64,000 nt of DNA. It comes from Rikenellaceae bacterium (GTDB lineage Bacteria > Bacteroidota > Bacteroidia > Bacteroidales > Rikenellaceae). Position numbers and translations under genes: made by a program. The notes under the pieces are model-generated. The model saw only the letters and a list, made by a program, of their open reading frames with translations. It was not told the origin of the DNA and ran no database searches. The stretch is taken from assembly GCA_015059715.1 (NCBI GenBank), contig SUZV01000002.1:1-64000 (forward strand), in the 5' to 3' direction. This document shows positions 1 through 7,570 of this stretch, in pieces (the first letter of the stretch is position 1; each line of letters begins with the position of its first letter).

Positions 1-128
1 ATCTTAACTCATCTATATACGGTCTTTCAGGACCGCATTACAACCACGGAAGCCCGTTGCGTATTAAACAATCTACCAACGAATTGCATTATTTCCCAAT
101 TTCCTGCCTTTTTCTCGCGAGTTCTGTG
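1..128. other. Left-edge noncoding flank
   Basis: No gene is recognisable here. One frame is open through the segment on the plus strand, but its translation resembles nothing I know and it runs into the sirtuin gene in the wrong frame. A short hairpin (CGGTC/GACCG, about 20-35) is the only structure seen. It may belong to the leader or terminator of a gene outside the window. Confidence 0.4.
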
Positions 129-165
129 TATCTTTGGCATCAGAATGATGCATCTACTGATAAAT
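129..165 (+). promoter_or_regulatory. Sirtuin promoter with palindrome at the start site
   Basis: TATCTTTG at 129-136 matches the Bacteroidota -7 element TAnnTTTG. It is followed at once by GCATCAGAATGATGC, a nearly perfect inverted repeat where transcription should begin. The same sequence from the -7 element through CATCTACT recurs in the tandem repeats before the Fe-alcohol dehydrogenase at about 53.1 kb, which suggests a shared operator (inference). Confidence 0.6.
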
Positions 166-175
166 CAACGATGTT

Positions 176-883
176 ATGAGAAAGAGAATAGTAGTATTTA
201 CTGGTGCTGGCGTGAGTGCCGATAGTGGCATAGCAACGTTTCGCGATGCCGATGGTCTGTGGGCCAACTACCGCATCGAGGATGTGTGTACGCCTGAGGC
301 TCTCCGTAATAACCGTGCTACGGTGATAGAGTTCTACAATAAGCGTCGTCGCGAGTCGCTTACCAAAAAACCAAATGCTGGACATATAGCCATAGCATCG
401 ATGGAGGAGTGGGCCGATGTTACGGTGATAACGCAGAATGTAGATAACCTCCACGAGCAGGCGGGCTCGACACGTGTGTTACACCTGCATGGCGAGCTTA
501 TGAAGCTACGCTCGGAGCGTAACGACGAGCTTATATACGATATAAACGATGGCTGGGAGCAGCGTCTTGATGCGCGTGGTGAGGATGGGGCACTGCTACG
601 TCCGCATATCGTATTTTTCGGCGAGTCGGTGCCTATGTTTGAGCCAGCATGCCGCATTGTTGCCTCGGCAGATATCCTCATCGTTGTCGGTACGTCGTTG
701 GCCGTATATCCTGCCGCCTCGCTTGTCTACTATGTGCGCGACCGTCAGGTGCCCATCTATCTTGTCGACCCAGGAACTCCCGATACGGCAATGATACGCA
801 ACCCACTTGCTCATATCAAGGAGCGTGGTGCTGTGGGTGTTCCACAACTTGTCGAGCAGCTGAAAAATGAGCTTACGAAGTAG
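176..883 (+). CDS. cobB: NAD-dependent protein deacylase, Sir2 family (CobB-like)
   Basis: Sirtuin of 235 residues that removes acyl groups from lysines using NAD+, in the cytoplasm. The NAD-binding GAGVSADSGI motif is at residues 10-19, TQNVDNLHEQAG at 86-97, and the catalytic histidine at H105 in LHGEL. FYNKRRR (53-59) supplies the Tyr/Arg pair that marks sirtuins acting on succinyl/malonyl-lysine in the CobB/SIRT5 group. The four zinc-binding cysteines that normally follow the catalytic histidine are absent: the segment after HGEL has no CxxC pair. The start at 176 leaves a 40-nt leader after the promoter. The next gene overlaps its 3' end by 17 nt, so the two are probably translated together. 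Confidence 0.9.
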   Translation: MRKRIVVFTGAGVSADSGIATFRDADGLWANYRIEDVCTPEALRNNRATVIEFYNKRRRESLTKKPNAGHIAIASMEEWADVTVITQNVDNLHEQAGSTRVLHLHGELMKLRSERNDELIYDINDGWEQRLDARGEDGALLRPHIVFFGESVPMFEPACRIVASADILIVVGTSLAVYPAASLVYYVRDRQVPIYLVDPGTPDTAMIRNPLAHIKERGAVGVPQLVEQLKNELTK

Positions 884-1385
884 GGTAGCTGGGCGAGCTG
901 AGGAGTTGCTACGCTATTGCCGTGCAAATGGGTATAACACTCATATCGCACTCTTTGTCGATTTGTCGCGCCACTCGGGCCTAAATAGGTTTGTGGTGTG
1001 GAGCTTCGACGACGAGCGTGCTGTTATTGTTGCACCTGTAAGTCATGGCAGTGGTAGCTGTAAGAGGCATTGTAGGTCGTGCTACGCTCAGGTGTCTAAT
1101 GAGGATGGCTCGCACCTCTCGTCTGTGGGTCGTGCCTTGATTTCAGAGCGTTACGAAGGTAGCTATGGTGTGGCCTATCGCCTCGATGGTCTCGATGCAA
1201 GCAACTCAAACCTGCGCTCGCGCTGCGTCGTCCTTCATGGCTGGGAGCATACCACCTCCTATCCGATATGGCCACTCGCCACCGTCGGTAGCTTCGGCTG
1301 TCCTGTGCTCTCGCAGAGGGTGATGGCTCGTGTCGATGATATCCTTAAGCAGGAGAGCGGTGTGGTTCTAATGACATTTATGTAG
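867..1385 (+). CDS. Murein L,D-transpeptidase-like protein (YkuD_2 type)
   Basis: 172 residues matching the YkuD_2 form of the L,D-transpeptidase catalytic domain. SHGSGSCKR is at 59-67, SNEDGSHLSSVG at 77-88, H124 lies in VVLHG, and the putative nucleophile C145 in GSFGCPVLS. These enzymes form or trim 3-3 peptidoglycan cross-links in the periplasm, but the protein begins MSLRSRVAGR with no hydrophobic signal segment, and no better upstream start fits because the sirtuin gene overlaps. It is either exported another way, acts in the cytoplasm, or has lost its signal. Overlap with the sirtuin stop suggests translational coupling. Confidence 0.75.
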   Translation: MSLRSRVAGRAEELLRYCRANGYNTHIALFVDLSRHSGLNRFVVWSFDDERAVIVAPVSHGSGSCKRHCRSCYAQVSNEDGSHLSSVGRALISERYEGSYGVAYRLDGLDASNSNLRSRCVVLHGWEHTTSYPIWPLATVGSFGCPVLSQRVMARVDDILKQESGVVLMTFM

Positions 1386-1415
1386 AGCTATATTTGGTAT
1401 ATTGCGAATAATGAC

Positions 1416-1423
1416 TATATTTG
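1416..1423 (+). promoter_or_regulatory. -7 element for the small lipoprotein gene
   Basis: TATATTTG fits TAnnTTTG and lies about 60 nt before the start codon. A weaker TATATTTGG occurs at about 1389. Confidence 0.45.
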
Positions 1424-1484
1424 TATGCTCAAACGCGAGGTGTATATAGTTTGGGTGGTTAAGGTATAATTTTAATAGGATAAA

Positions 1485-1853
1485 GTGGCAATGAAGAGAT
1501 TTAATCTATTGATGGCGATGCTTGTGTCGGTAGTTTTGTTTGCAGGCTGTAGCGCGACATCTAATCTTACACAGAATGTTAATCTTACGCAGACAAATGT
1601 TGTGTTGCAGGATAACAACTTTAGGATAGTTAAGAACGTATCGGCAGAGGTATCTGCGACCTATGTATTTGGTATTGGTGGTATGAGCTATAAGGCTTTG
1701 CGCGAGAATGCCGTAGCTAACCTCACTAAGGAGGCTAACCTTACAGGTTCACAGGCATTGATAAATGTCACCGTGGAGTCTACCACACAGTTTGCCCTTA
1801 TATGGACAAAGACTACGTTTAAGGCCTATGGTACAGTAATCGAGTTTATGTAG
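1485..1853 (+). CDS. Small lipoprotein (DUF6567-like)
   Basis: 122 residues with a type II signal peptide ending LFAGC (cysteine at about residue 22), so a lipid-anchored envelope protein. The mature part carries two copies of an NLTQ motif and a compact alpha/beta-looking domain with GGMSYKALRENAVANLTKEA, ending FKAYGTVIEFM. It resembles the small Bacteroidota lipoproteins I know as DUF6567; the function is unknown. ATG at 1488 (MKRF) is an equally good start. The gene is monocistronic and followed by a strong hairpin terminator. Confidence 0.7.
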   Translation: MAMKRFNLLMAMLVSVVLFAGCSATSNLTQNVNLTQTNVVLQDNNFRIVKNVSAEVSATYVFGIGGMSYKALRENAVANLTKEANLTGSQALINVTVESTTQFALIWTKTTFKAYGTVIEFM

Positions 1854-1875
1854 TGTAGATGTATCAATAAAATAT

Positions 1876-1909
1876 GAGGAACGGATGGCCTATTGACCAT
1901 CCGTTCCTC
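1876..1909 (+). terminator. Hairpin terminator after the small lipoprotein gene
   Basis: A 13-bp perfect stem (GAGGAACGGATGG / CCATCCGTTCCTC) with an 8-nt loop lies 22 nt past the stop. Its right arm touches the start of the decayed meaB copy. Confidence 0.75.
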
Positions 1910-1985
1910 TGTTTAAATGGAGTCGTGCTACTTACATCCTTGGTAGCGATAAATTACGAGAGCTTAGCCTCCAATATGCACCTCT
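1909..1985 (-). pseudogene. Decayed copy of the 3' end of meaB
   Basis: This segment aligns with the last codons of meaB and the DNA just past its stop (5177-5269). By eye roughly nine bases in ten agree, after a gap of about 16 nt in this copy. On the minus strand it reads ILEAKLS, a stop, FIATKD, against VLDAKLSSFIAAKE in intact MeaB, so it carries an in-frame stop and a deletion. It ends at the stop codon of the BspA-like gene. The BspA locus is thus bracketed by two direct copies, as if the block had been inserted at, or recombined into, the meaB 3' end. Confidence 0.75.
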
Positions 1986-4828
1986 TACAAGCTTGCTGCT
2001 GTTGTCCTCTCTTCTCGAACAAGGAGCTTAGCACCCTTATCATTCACTGCGTATGCAAATATCGTGTATGAGGTATTCGGATATAATCCTGAGAAATAGG
2101 ATGTAAGACCCTCGGCTGAATTTATATGTGCGAGGTAGTCATTAAAACTATGCATATTTTGTATAATTACAGAGTCATCAATACCTGTAATATTACTTGT
2201 TACATTAGCGTAGTAACGAAAATCCACAATATTTTTACCCTTCCACGTGAATGCTATAATAGTGCTTGGGTCCATTCCATGTTCCTCAATCTCAGCAGTT
2301 GTCATTAACTTCTGGGTAAACCAATCTGCCAAGTTGGGGTCGCCCATAACAAACTCTATTGATACAGGATACGAAGCATTGTCCTCATCGTCGAAGGCCT
2401 GAACAGATATGCTGTAAGAGCCAGCATCGGGTAACTCAAACGTATAAGATGTCTCGGTTGTGGTGTATGGGCCATATATGCTACCCTCAATGCTTAGAGT
2501 ATACTCAGATGCTCCCTCTATAGCATCCCAACTGAGTGTAATTGTTGTGTCATTCTGGTCGCTAATTACAACATTTGGGGTATCTAAGTTGCCCCAGTCC
2601 TCACTGACTATATCATCGGCATAGTGACTCCAACCCACAGCACCTCTGTATGCACTTAGCGACTCAGATGGAACAATAATCTTACGATTGTCAGAATTAA
2701 AAGCAAACACCTCATAGTCTCCCAAACTTGGGGGTGTTGTAGCCTTGCAGTATACACTTGTAAGATTATTGCAACTATGGAATGCCGACCCGCCAATCGT
2801 CTTTACACTATCTGGGATGGTTACACTTGTGAGACTATAGCACTGAACGAATGCATAATTTCCAATTGTGGTTACCCTATCTGGGATTGTTACACTTTCG
2901 AGACTTGTGCAATAACCGAATGCCCACCCTTCAATCGTCTTTACACTATCTGGGATTGTTATACTTGTGAGACTTGTGCATTCACCGAATGCTGTATGTC
3001 CAATTGTGTTTACACTATCTGGAATGGTATATTCGGTATCTCCGCAACCAATTGCAAAAGAGTTCAATACTCCATCTACAATTAGACATCTGCCATCATC
3101 TGTGGCAAATTTCCCCTTAAACTCTTTAAGATTAACGCACTGACTGAATGCCGACCCACCAATCGTATTTACACTATCTGGGATGGTTACACTTGTGAGA
3201 CTAATGCACTGAGCGAAAGCAGAATCTCCAATTGTGGTTACACTTTCTCCAATGGTTAAATTTGTGAGTAGATGGCAACAACCGAATGCAAAATCTCCAA
3301 TTGTGGTTACACTATCTCCGATGGTTACACTTTCGAGACTTGTGCAATAACCGAATACACTCTCTCCAATCGTCTTTACACTATCTGGGATTGTTACACT
3401 TGTGAGACTATCGCACAAATAGAATGCATAACCTCCAATCGTGGTTACACTATCTGGAATGGTATATTCGGTATCTCCGCAACCAATTGCAAAAGAGTTC
3501 AATACTCCATCTACAATTAGACATCTGTCATCATCAGAGGCATATTTCCCTTTAAACTCTTTAAGATTAAAGCAACCCCAGAATGCCTCTTCACCAATCG
3601 TGTTTACACCATTTCCAATGGTTACACTTGTGAGACCATAGCAACCCTCGAATGCCCTACGTCCAATCGTGTTTACACTATCTGGGATTGTTACACTTGT
3701 GAGACTTGTGCATTCACCGAATGCAAAAATTCCAATCGTGTTTACACTATCTGGAATTGTTACACTTGTGAGACTATCGCAATAACGGAATGCAAAATCT
3801 CCAATTGTGGTTACGTCACCATCGAAGGTGATAACGCCCTTGCCATCTGTGTAGGTATTAGAGATAATATTTGCACCAAAAGCCCCCGAATCATGTGGTG
3901 CTGGTGCTACAACCTCACCATCTGTCGATGTGTACCAAATCTCATTTTTTGCAGGTTTTGCAAATTCAAGCTCCAATACCTCGACAGCAGCCATTGGCTG
4001 GATGATATTACGCTCGATGGTTACAGTATTTGTGGTTCTCTTCTTAATAAAGCCACCCTCACTATTGGTTACGGTAACGGTGATACCACCCTCAAACGTT
4101 GTAGGAGGCACAACAATCCAAAACTCCGTAGGATTCTCAGCCTTGGCACTAAGCTCTACACCCGCGCCACAATCGAGCGTGATAGCATCCGAAGCATCAT
4201 CAGCCATAACAACCATAGGCGTAGCACCATGCGTCGCAGTGATAGTTGCCTTGCCTGCAATCTTCTCGCCATTGTTACCTCTTAGCTCAATGCTCTTTAC
4301 CGTACCTTTGCCATAGAGCTTAATTTTGAGGTAACCACCGATATTCTTGAAACTGAGGAAGGTATCCTCGATATTCTTAGTAACGGCAACCATTGTATTT
4401 GAGCCCTTGCCAAACGACGACTCGGCATAGGTCTGAGTAGCTGGTATAGAGTAGCTAATAACTCCCAAATCCGAGATTGTAGCCTCGGCATCATAAGGAT
4501 AAACAGCATAGATTCTATCAAGGGTATTGCCCGTACTGAGATTGCCGCTTGCAACAGGCGTAAATGTTCCACTATTAGCACCTGTATCTCCCATAAACTG
4601 ATATAGGCTATTGAGAGTTGAGCCGTAGAATGCAGATATTTGGTCGTCCTTGTGCCACCGGAGATAGATGTTGTCCTCGACATAGGTGCGTGTGTCGGCA
4701 TCCTCAAAACCTGCCGTAAGGGTTGGGAGGTCTGATGGTGTAAGGCGCAAGTTACCCTCGTCCTCGAACATTTTGTTACAACCCACAAATGCGAGAGCTG
4801 CAACGGCTAACAATATAAATCGTTTCAT
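1985..4828 (-). CDS. BspA-like leucine-rich repeat surface lipoprotein
   Basis: 947 residues. The signal peptide ends FVGC (C17), so the protein is lipid-anchored and probably surface-exposed. Residues about 25-290 form a fimbrillin/adhesin-like N-terminal region. About 320-720 is a run of BspA-type LRR_5 repeats with the core SVTIPDSVNTIG..AF..C.SLTS. About 735-815 is a fibronectin type III-like domain (ITLSWDAIEGASEYTLSIEG), followed by a C-terminal region of about 130 residues ending ERTTAASL. One block (KEFKGK...CLIVDGVLNSFAIG) occurs twice within the repeats. BspA proteins bind host matrix or other cells; the ligand here is unknown. A 42-residue protein gene lies just upstream in the same direction, and the locus is flanked by meaB 3' copies. 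Confidence 0.88.
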   Translation of the reverse strand: MKRFILLAVAALAFVGCNKMFEDEGNLRLTPSDLPTLTAGFEDADTRTYVEDNIYLRWHKDDQISAFYGSTLNSLYQFMGDTGANSGTFTPVASGNLSTGNTLDRIYAVYPYDAEATISDLGVISYSIPATQTYAESSFGKGSNTMVAVTKNIEDTFLSFKNIGGYLKIKLYGKGTVKSIELRGNNGEKIAGKATITATHGATPMVVMADDASDAITLDCGAGVELSAKAENPTEFWIVVPPTTFEGGITVTVTNSEGGFIKKRTTNTVTIERNIIQPMAAVEVLELEFAKPAKNEIWYTSTDGEVVAPAPHDSGAFGANIISNTYTDGKGVITFDGDVTTIGDFAFRYCDSLTSVTIPDSVNTIGIFAFGECTSLTSVTIPDSVNTIGRRAFEGCYGLTSVTIGNGVNTIGEEAFWGCFNLKEFKGKYASDDDRCLIVDGVLNSFAIGCGDTEYTIPDSVTTIGGYAFYLCDSLTSVTIPDSVKTIGESVFGYCTSLESVTIGDSVTTIGDFAFGCCHLLTNLTIGESVTTIGDSAFAQCISLTSVTIPDSVNTIGGSAFSQCVNLKEFKGKFATDDGRCLIVDGVLNSFAIGCGDTEYTIPDSVNTIGHTAFGECTSLTSITIPDSVKTIEGWAFGYCTSLESVTIPDRVTTIGNYAFVQCYSLTSVTIPDSVKTIGGSAFHSCNNLTSVYCKATTPPSLGDYEVFAFNSDNRKIIVPSESLSAYRGAVGWSHYADDIVSEDWGNLDTPNVVISDQNDTTITLSWDAIEGASEYTLSIEGSIYGPYTTTETSYTFELPDAGSYSISVQAFDDEDNASYPVSIEFVMGDPNLADWFTQKLMTTAEIEEHGMDPSTIIAFTWKGKNIVDFRYYANVTSNITGIDDSVIIQNMHSFNDYLAHINSAEGLTSYFSGLYPNTSYTIFAYAVNDKGAKLLVREERTTAASL
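3010..3571 (-). repeat. Intragenic duplication in the LRR region
   Basis: The DNA coding for the block with CLIVDGVLNSFAIGCGDTEY occurs at about 3010-3145 and again at about 3438-3571, nearly identical for more than 100 nt. Between and around the copies, 69-nt LRR units repeat with high identity (TGTGGTTACACTATCTGG-like on the plus strand). This favours unequal recombination that changes the repeat number. Confidence 0.8.
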
Positions 4829-4848
4829 AGTGTCGATGTGTTAGTAGT

Positions 4849-4977
4849 TTACCAATCCTGTTCGTCTTTCTCGCCACCGATATTTTCGAGGTTCGAGCCG
4901 AGAAAACCCGCCTCAACGTTAAACTCCATTACCTCCACCACTGGTGCGAGGTAATTTTCAAGAAAATGAGTTGTCAT
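4849..4977 (-). CDS. Small 42-residue leader-type protein before the BspA gene
   Basis: I chose the ATG at 4977 (MTTHFLENYLAP), giving 42 residues ending GGEKDEQDW. A longer in-frame reading would start from a GTG inside the G tract and is unlikely. The pattern LAPVVEVMEFNVEAGFLGS resembles short proteins of Bacteroidales (K/N-Y..P.VEV.EF.VE.GF..S) often found just before surface-protein genes; their function is unknown. The gap to the BspA-like start is 20 nt, so the two are probably co-transcribed. Confidence 0.65.
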   Translation of the reverse strand: MTTHFLENYLAPVVEVMEFNVEAGFLGSNLENIGGEKDEQDW

Positions 4978-5029
4978 AGTAGTGTAATTTGAGTTAATAA
5001 TACGTAATCTATTGATAATTAGCAAAATA

Positions 5030-5050
5030 CCCCCCCCCACAGCATTGTGG
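5030..5050 (-). promoter_or_regulatory. G9 homopolymer tract and hairpin upstream of the BspA locus
   Basis: Nine C in a row on the plus strand (5030-5038), read as G9 by the BspA-direction transcript, are followed by the inverted repeat CCACA-GCAT-TGTGG. On the minus strand the tract directly precedes TATTTTG, which looks like a -7 element. Slippage here would change promoter spacing (inference). Confidence 0.5.
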
Positions 5051-5195
5051 AGGAGGGTAGGAGTACCACACCTTATCTTATTATATAATGGTTACAAAAT
5101 ATTCGTTACGCAAATATACAAATTATTTCCGAAAAACACAATATCCTATACCTAAATCAATTGATACACACCTCTTCTGTTTAAATGGAGTAGTG

Positions 5196-6302
5196 CTACT
5201 TAAAGTATATATCCAAGAGCTCCTTGGCGGCGATAAATGACGAGAGCTTAGCATCCAATACACGCCTCTCGACATCCTCAAGGCGAGCCTCAATCTCGGG
5301 GTTATTGTAGAAGCTCGACTTAAGCGTCTCGTTAATAGTCTCGTACATCCAGTACTTATTCTGGCGGTTACGGTTGGCCGTAAAGTAGCCATTAAGCTCG
5401 ATATGCTGAAGATACTGCTCAACACCCTGCCATACCTCCTCAAGGCCTGTGCCTTCGAGCGACGAGCAGGTGTAGACCTTAGGCCTCCACTCCGACTCGG
5501 GCAGCGGAAAGAGTTGTAGTGCCCCCTGATACTGGGCCTTGGCAAGCTCGGCCTTAGTGACATTCTCGCCATCTGCCTTGGTGATAACCATCATGTCGGC
5601 CATCTCCATAATGCCACGCTTTATGCCCTGAAGCTCGTCACCAGCACCCGAAATCTGGAGCATCATAAACATATCGACCATAGAGTGTACCGCCGTCTCG
5701 CTCTGTCCCACACCTACGGTCTCGATGAAGATAACGTCGAAGCCTGCAGCCTCGCACAGCACTATGGTCTCGCGAGTCTTACGCGCCACACCACCAAGCG
5801 AACCTGCCGAGGGCGAGGGGCGCACGAAGATGCGCGGATTGTGGCAGATGCTCTCCATACGAGTCTTATCACCGAGAATAGAGCCACCGCTACGCTCCGA
5901 GCTGGGGTCGATAGCCAAGACTGCCAACTTGTGGTTAAATGAGGTGACCATATTGCCTACGGCCTCGATAAAACTCGACTTACCAGCTCCTGGAACGCCC
6001 GTTATGCCGATACGTACCGAGCGGCCAGAGTGGGGTAGGCACTTCTCGATAATCTCCTGTGCCTGAGCATAGTGCGAAGGGTTATTGCTCTCGATAAGTG
6101 TGATGGCTTGCGCCAGGATGGTGATGTTGCCAGAGAGGATGCCATCGACATACTCCTCGGTGGTCATCTGACGACGCTTGCGGCGCACGAAATTGGGGTT
6201 GACAACGGGCTTATCCTCTACGCCCTCGGTGACGTTGAGAGCACTATTGTGGTGCGCATCAAGGTACTCCTTCTCGTAGTGTTCTATCTTGGTAAATGAC
6301 AT
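5196..6302 (-). CDS. meaB: Methylmalonyl-CoA mutase-associated GTPase MeaB
   Basis: 368-residue G3E-family GTPase that guards adenosylcobalamin loading and integrity of methylmalonyl-CoA mutase. The Walker A motif GVPGAGKSS is at 102-110, the switch region DPSSERSGGSILGDKTRME at about 131, FIETVGVGQSE at about 194, and the base-specificity motif TKADGEN at about 240. The length is normal for the family with an N-terminal extension. The mutase itself is not in the window; the epimerase and decarboxylase that act next in the pathway are encoded divergently from about 7.1 kb. The 3' end is duplicated at 1909-1985. Confidence 0.93.
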   Translation of the reverse strand: MSFTKIEHYEKEYLDAHHNSALNVTEGVEDKPVVNPNFVRRKRRQMTTEEYVDGILSGNITILAQAITLIESNNPSHYAQAQEIIEKCLPHSGRSVRIGITGVPGAGKSSFIEAVGNMVTSFNHKLAVLAIDPSSERSGGSILGDKTRMESICHNPRIFVRPSPSAGSLGGVARKTRETIVLCEAAGFDVIFIETVGVGQSETAVHSMVDMFMMLQISGAGDELQGIKRGIMEMADMMVITKADGENVTKAELAKAQYQGALQLFPLPESEWRPKVYTCSSLEGTGLEEVWQGVEQYLQHIELNGYFTANRNRQNKYWMYETINETLKSSFYNNPEIEARLEDVERRVLDAKLSSFIAAKELLDIYFK

Positions 6303-6343
6303 AATTACGTATCTTAATGTTTGTTAGCGACTAATGTTCTGTG

Positions 6344-6817
6344 TTATAATATCTTCTCAATTGCGGTGTCGTCGAAGAGTAGTGTTGAGCCAAACCATAC
6401 GGTGCGCTTACGCTTGGTGTTATAGAGTACGCCAAAGGGCACAAAGCTTACACCGAAGTTCTTCAGCGTGCGATACTCTAAGTCATATGTTATAGGGTAC
6501 ATATTATTCGTGAAACGCTCGTGTATGGTAGCGTTGTTATTCGGGTCCTCGGGGGTTATCAGTATCACCGTGATATTCTCGAATAGCTCTCTATCGACGT
6601 TGTTAAGTCGCTCAATAAGCGATAGGCAGGGAGTGCTCTCGGAGTGTACGAATATCATATATACATACTCCTTGACGTGCTCGCCCATCACATACTGCTC
6701 GCCACCCTCCGAGAATATCTGTAGCTCGGGGATTCGCTCGCCTAAACGTAGGCTCTGGGCCTTGGTCGCTGGGAGCAAGAGCGTGAGGAGTGCCGCTATG
6801 ACTAATAGTCGTTTCAT
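6344..6817 (-). CDS. Exported thioredoxin-like protein without a CxxC pair
   Basis: 157 residues with a signal peptide (MKRLLVIAALLTLLLPATKA). The remainder looks like a thioredoxin/peroxiredoxin-like fold: GERIPELQIF near the start, a strand YVYMIFVHSESTPCLSLIERL where the active site would be, VILITPEDPN, and the cis-Pro region FGVSFVPFGVLYN. There is a single cysteine at the active-site position, so it is not a normal disulfide oxidoreductase. No specific function can be assigned. It starts 41 nt before meaB and probably shares its transcript. Confidence 0.6.
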   Translation of the reverse strand: MKRLLVIAALLTLLLPATKAQSLRLGERIPELQIFSEGGEQYVMGEHVKEYVYMIFVHSESTPCLSLIERLNNVDRELFENITVILITPEDPNNNATIHERFTNNMYPITYDLEYRTLKNFGVSFVPFGVLYNTKRKRTVWFGSTLLFDDTAIEKIL

Positions 6818-7002
6818 ACGCAGTGTATAGCTAAGTTTATTGTTGCGAAGTTAGCTATTTTTTCTTCAATAACCAATACACTATGACAATTTTTTTGTAA
6901 AGCCACACTCTTTTGTACGATATTGTATATCGCATCGGAATGAAAGTGTCATAATTTGTGAAAAAAGAGTCAAAAATATTTCGTCAATTCAAAAAGTTGG
7001 AG

Positions 7003-7010
7003 TACCTTTG
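7003..7010 (+). promoter_or_regulatory. -7 element of the mce-mmd operon
   Basis: TACCTTTG fits TAnnTTTG. About 76 nt of A-rich leader follow before mce. Confidence 0.5.
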
Positions 7011-7086
7011 GGTGATTTTTGTGTATTGTGATTGAAAAAACAGCAACAAAAAAATATTAAGTTAAACTTTATAAAAATTAAACACT

Positions 7087-7497
7087 ATGAAAGTATCGCA
7101 CATTGAGCACCTCGGCATCGCCGTGAACAGCCTTGAGGAGGCAATTCCCTACTGGGAGAATGTATTGGGTCTAAAGTGTTACGCTATCGAGGAGGTAGCT
7201 GACCAGAAGGTTAAGACCGCATTCTTTATGTTGGGCCAGACTAAGATCGAGCTGTTGGAGCCTACATCACCTGAGTCTACTATCGCTAAGTATATCGAGA
7301 ACAAGGGCGTTGGTATCCACCACATGGCTTTGGCTTGCGAGAATATCGAGGAGCAGCTTGCCGATGCAGAGGCTCACGGCATCCGCCTTATTGATAAGAC
7401 TCCACGCAAGGGTGCTGAGGGTCTTACTATCGCATTCCTCCACCCAAAGTCTACTCAGGGTATCCTGACCGAACTTTGCGAGAATAAGAATAAGTAG
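7087..7497 (+). CDS. mce: Methylmalonyl-CoA epimerase
   Basis: 136-residue vicinal-oxygen-chelate protein that interconverts (R)- and (S)-methylmalonyl-CoA. Two glyoxalase-like halves are visible: HIEHLGIAVNSLEEAIPYW at 5-23 and GVGIHHMALACENIEE in the middle, with the C-terminal glutamate in ILTELCE. The histidines at about 8 and 78 and this glutamate are the expected metal ligands. First gene of the mmd operon, in keeping with its role of supplying the (S)-epimer to the decarboxylase. Confidence 0.95.
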   Translation: MKVSHIEHLGIAVNSLEEAIPYWENVLGLKCYAIEEVADQKVKTAFFMLGQTKIELLEPTSPESTIAKYIENKGVGIHHMALACENIEEQLADAEAHGIRLIDKTPRKGAEGLTIAFLHPKSTQGILTELCENKNK

Positions 7498-7570
7498 TCC
7501 TCGGAATGCTACTATTACTCGACACAAACAGGGTTTAAACGTAATTTAAATATAAAATAAATATTTCACT

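Noticed and set aside
2777..3520. Plus-strand frames inside the BspA-like gene
   Set aside because: They mirror the LRR repeats in antisense (repeated LYTIWDCYTCET) and have no independent support.
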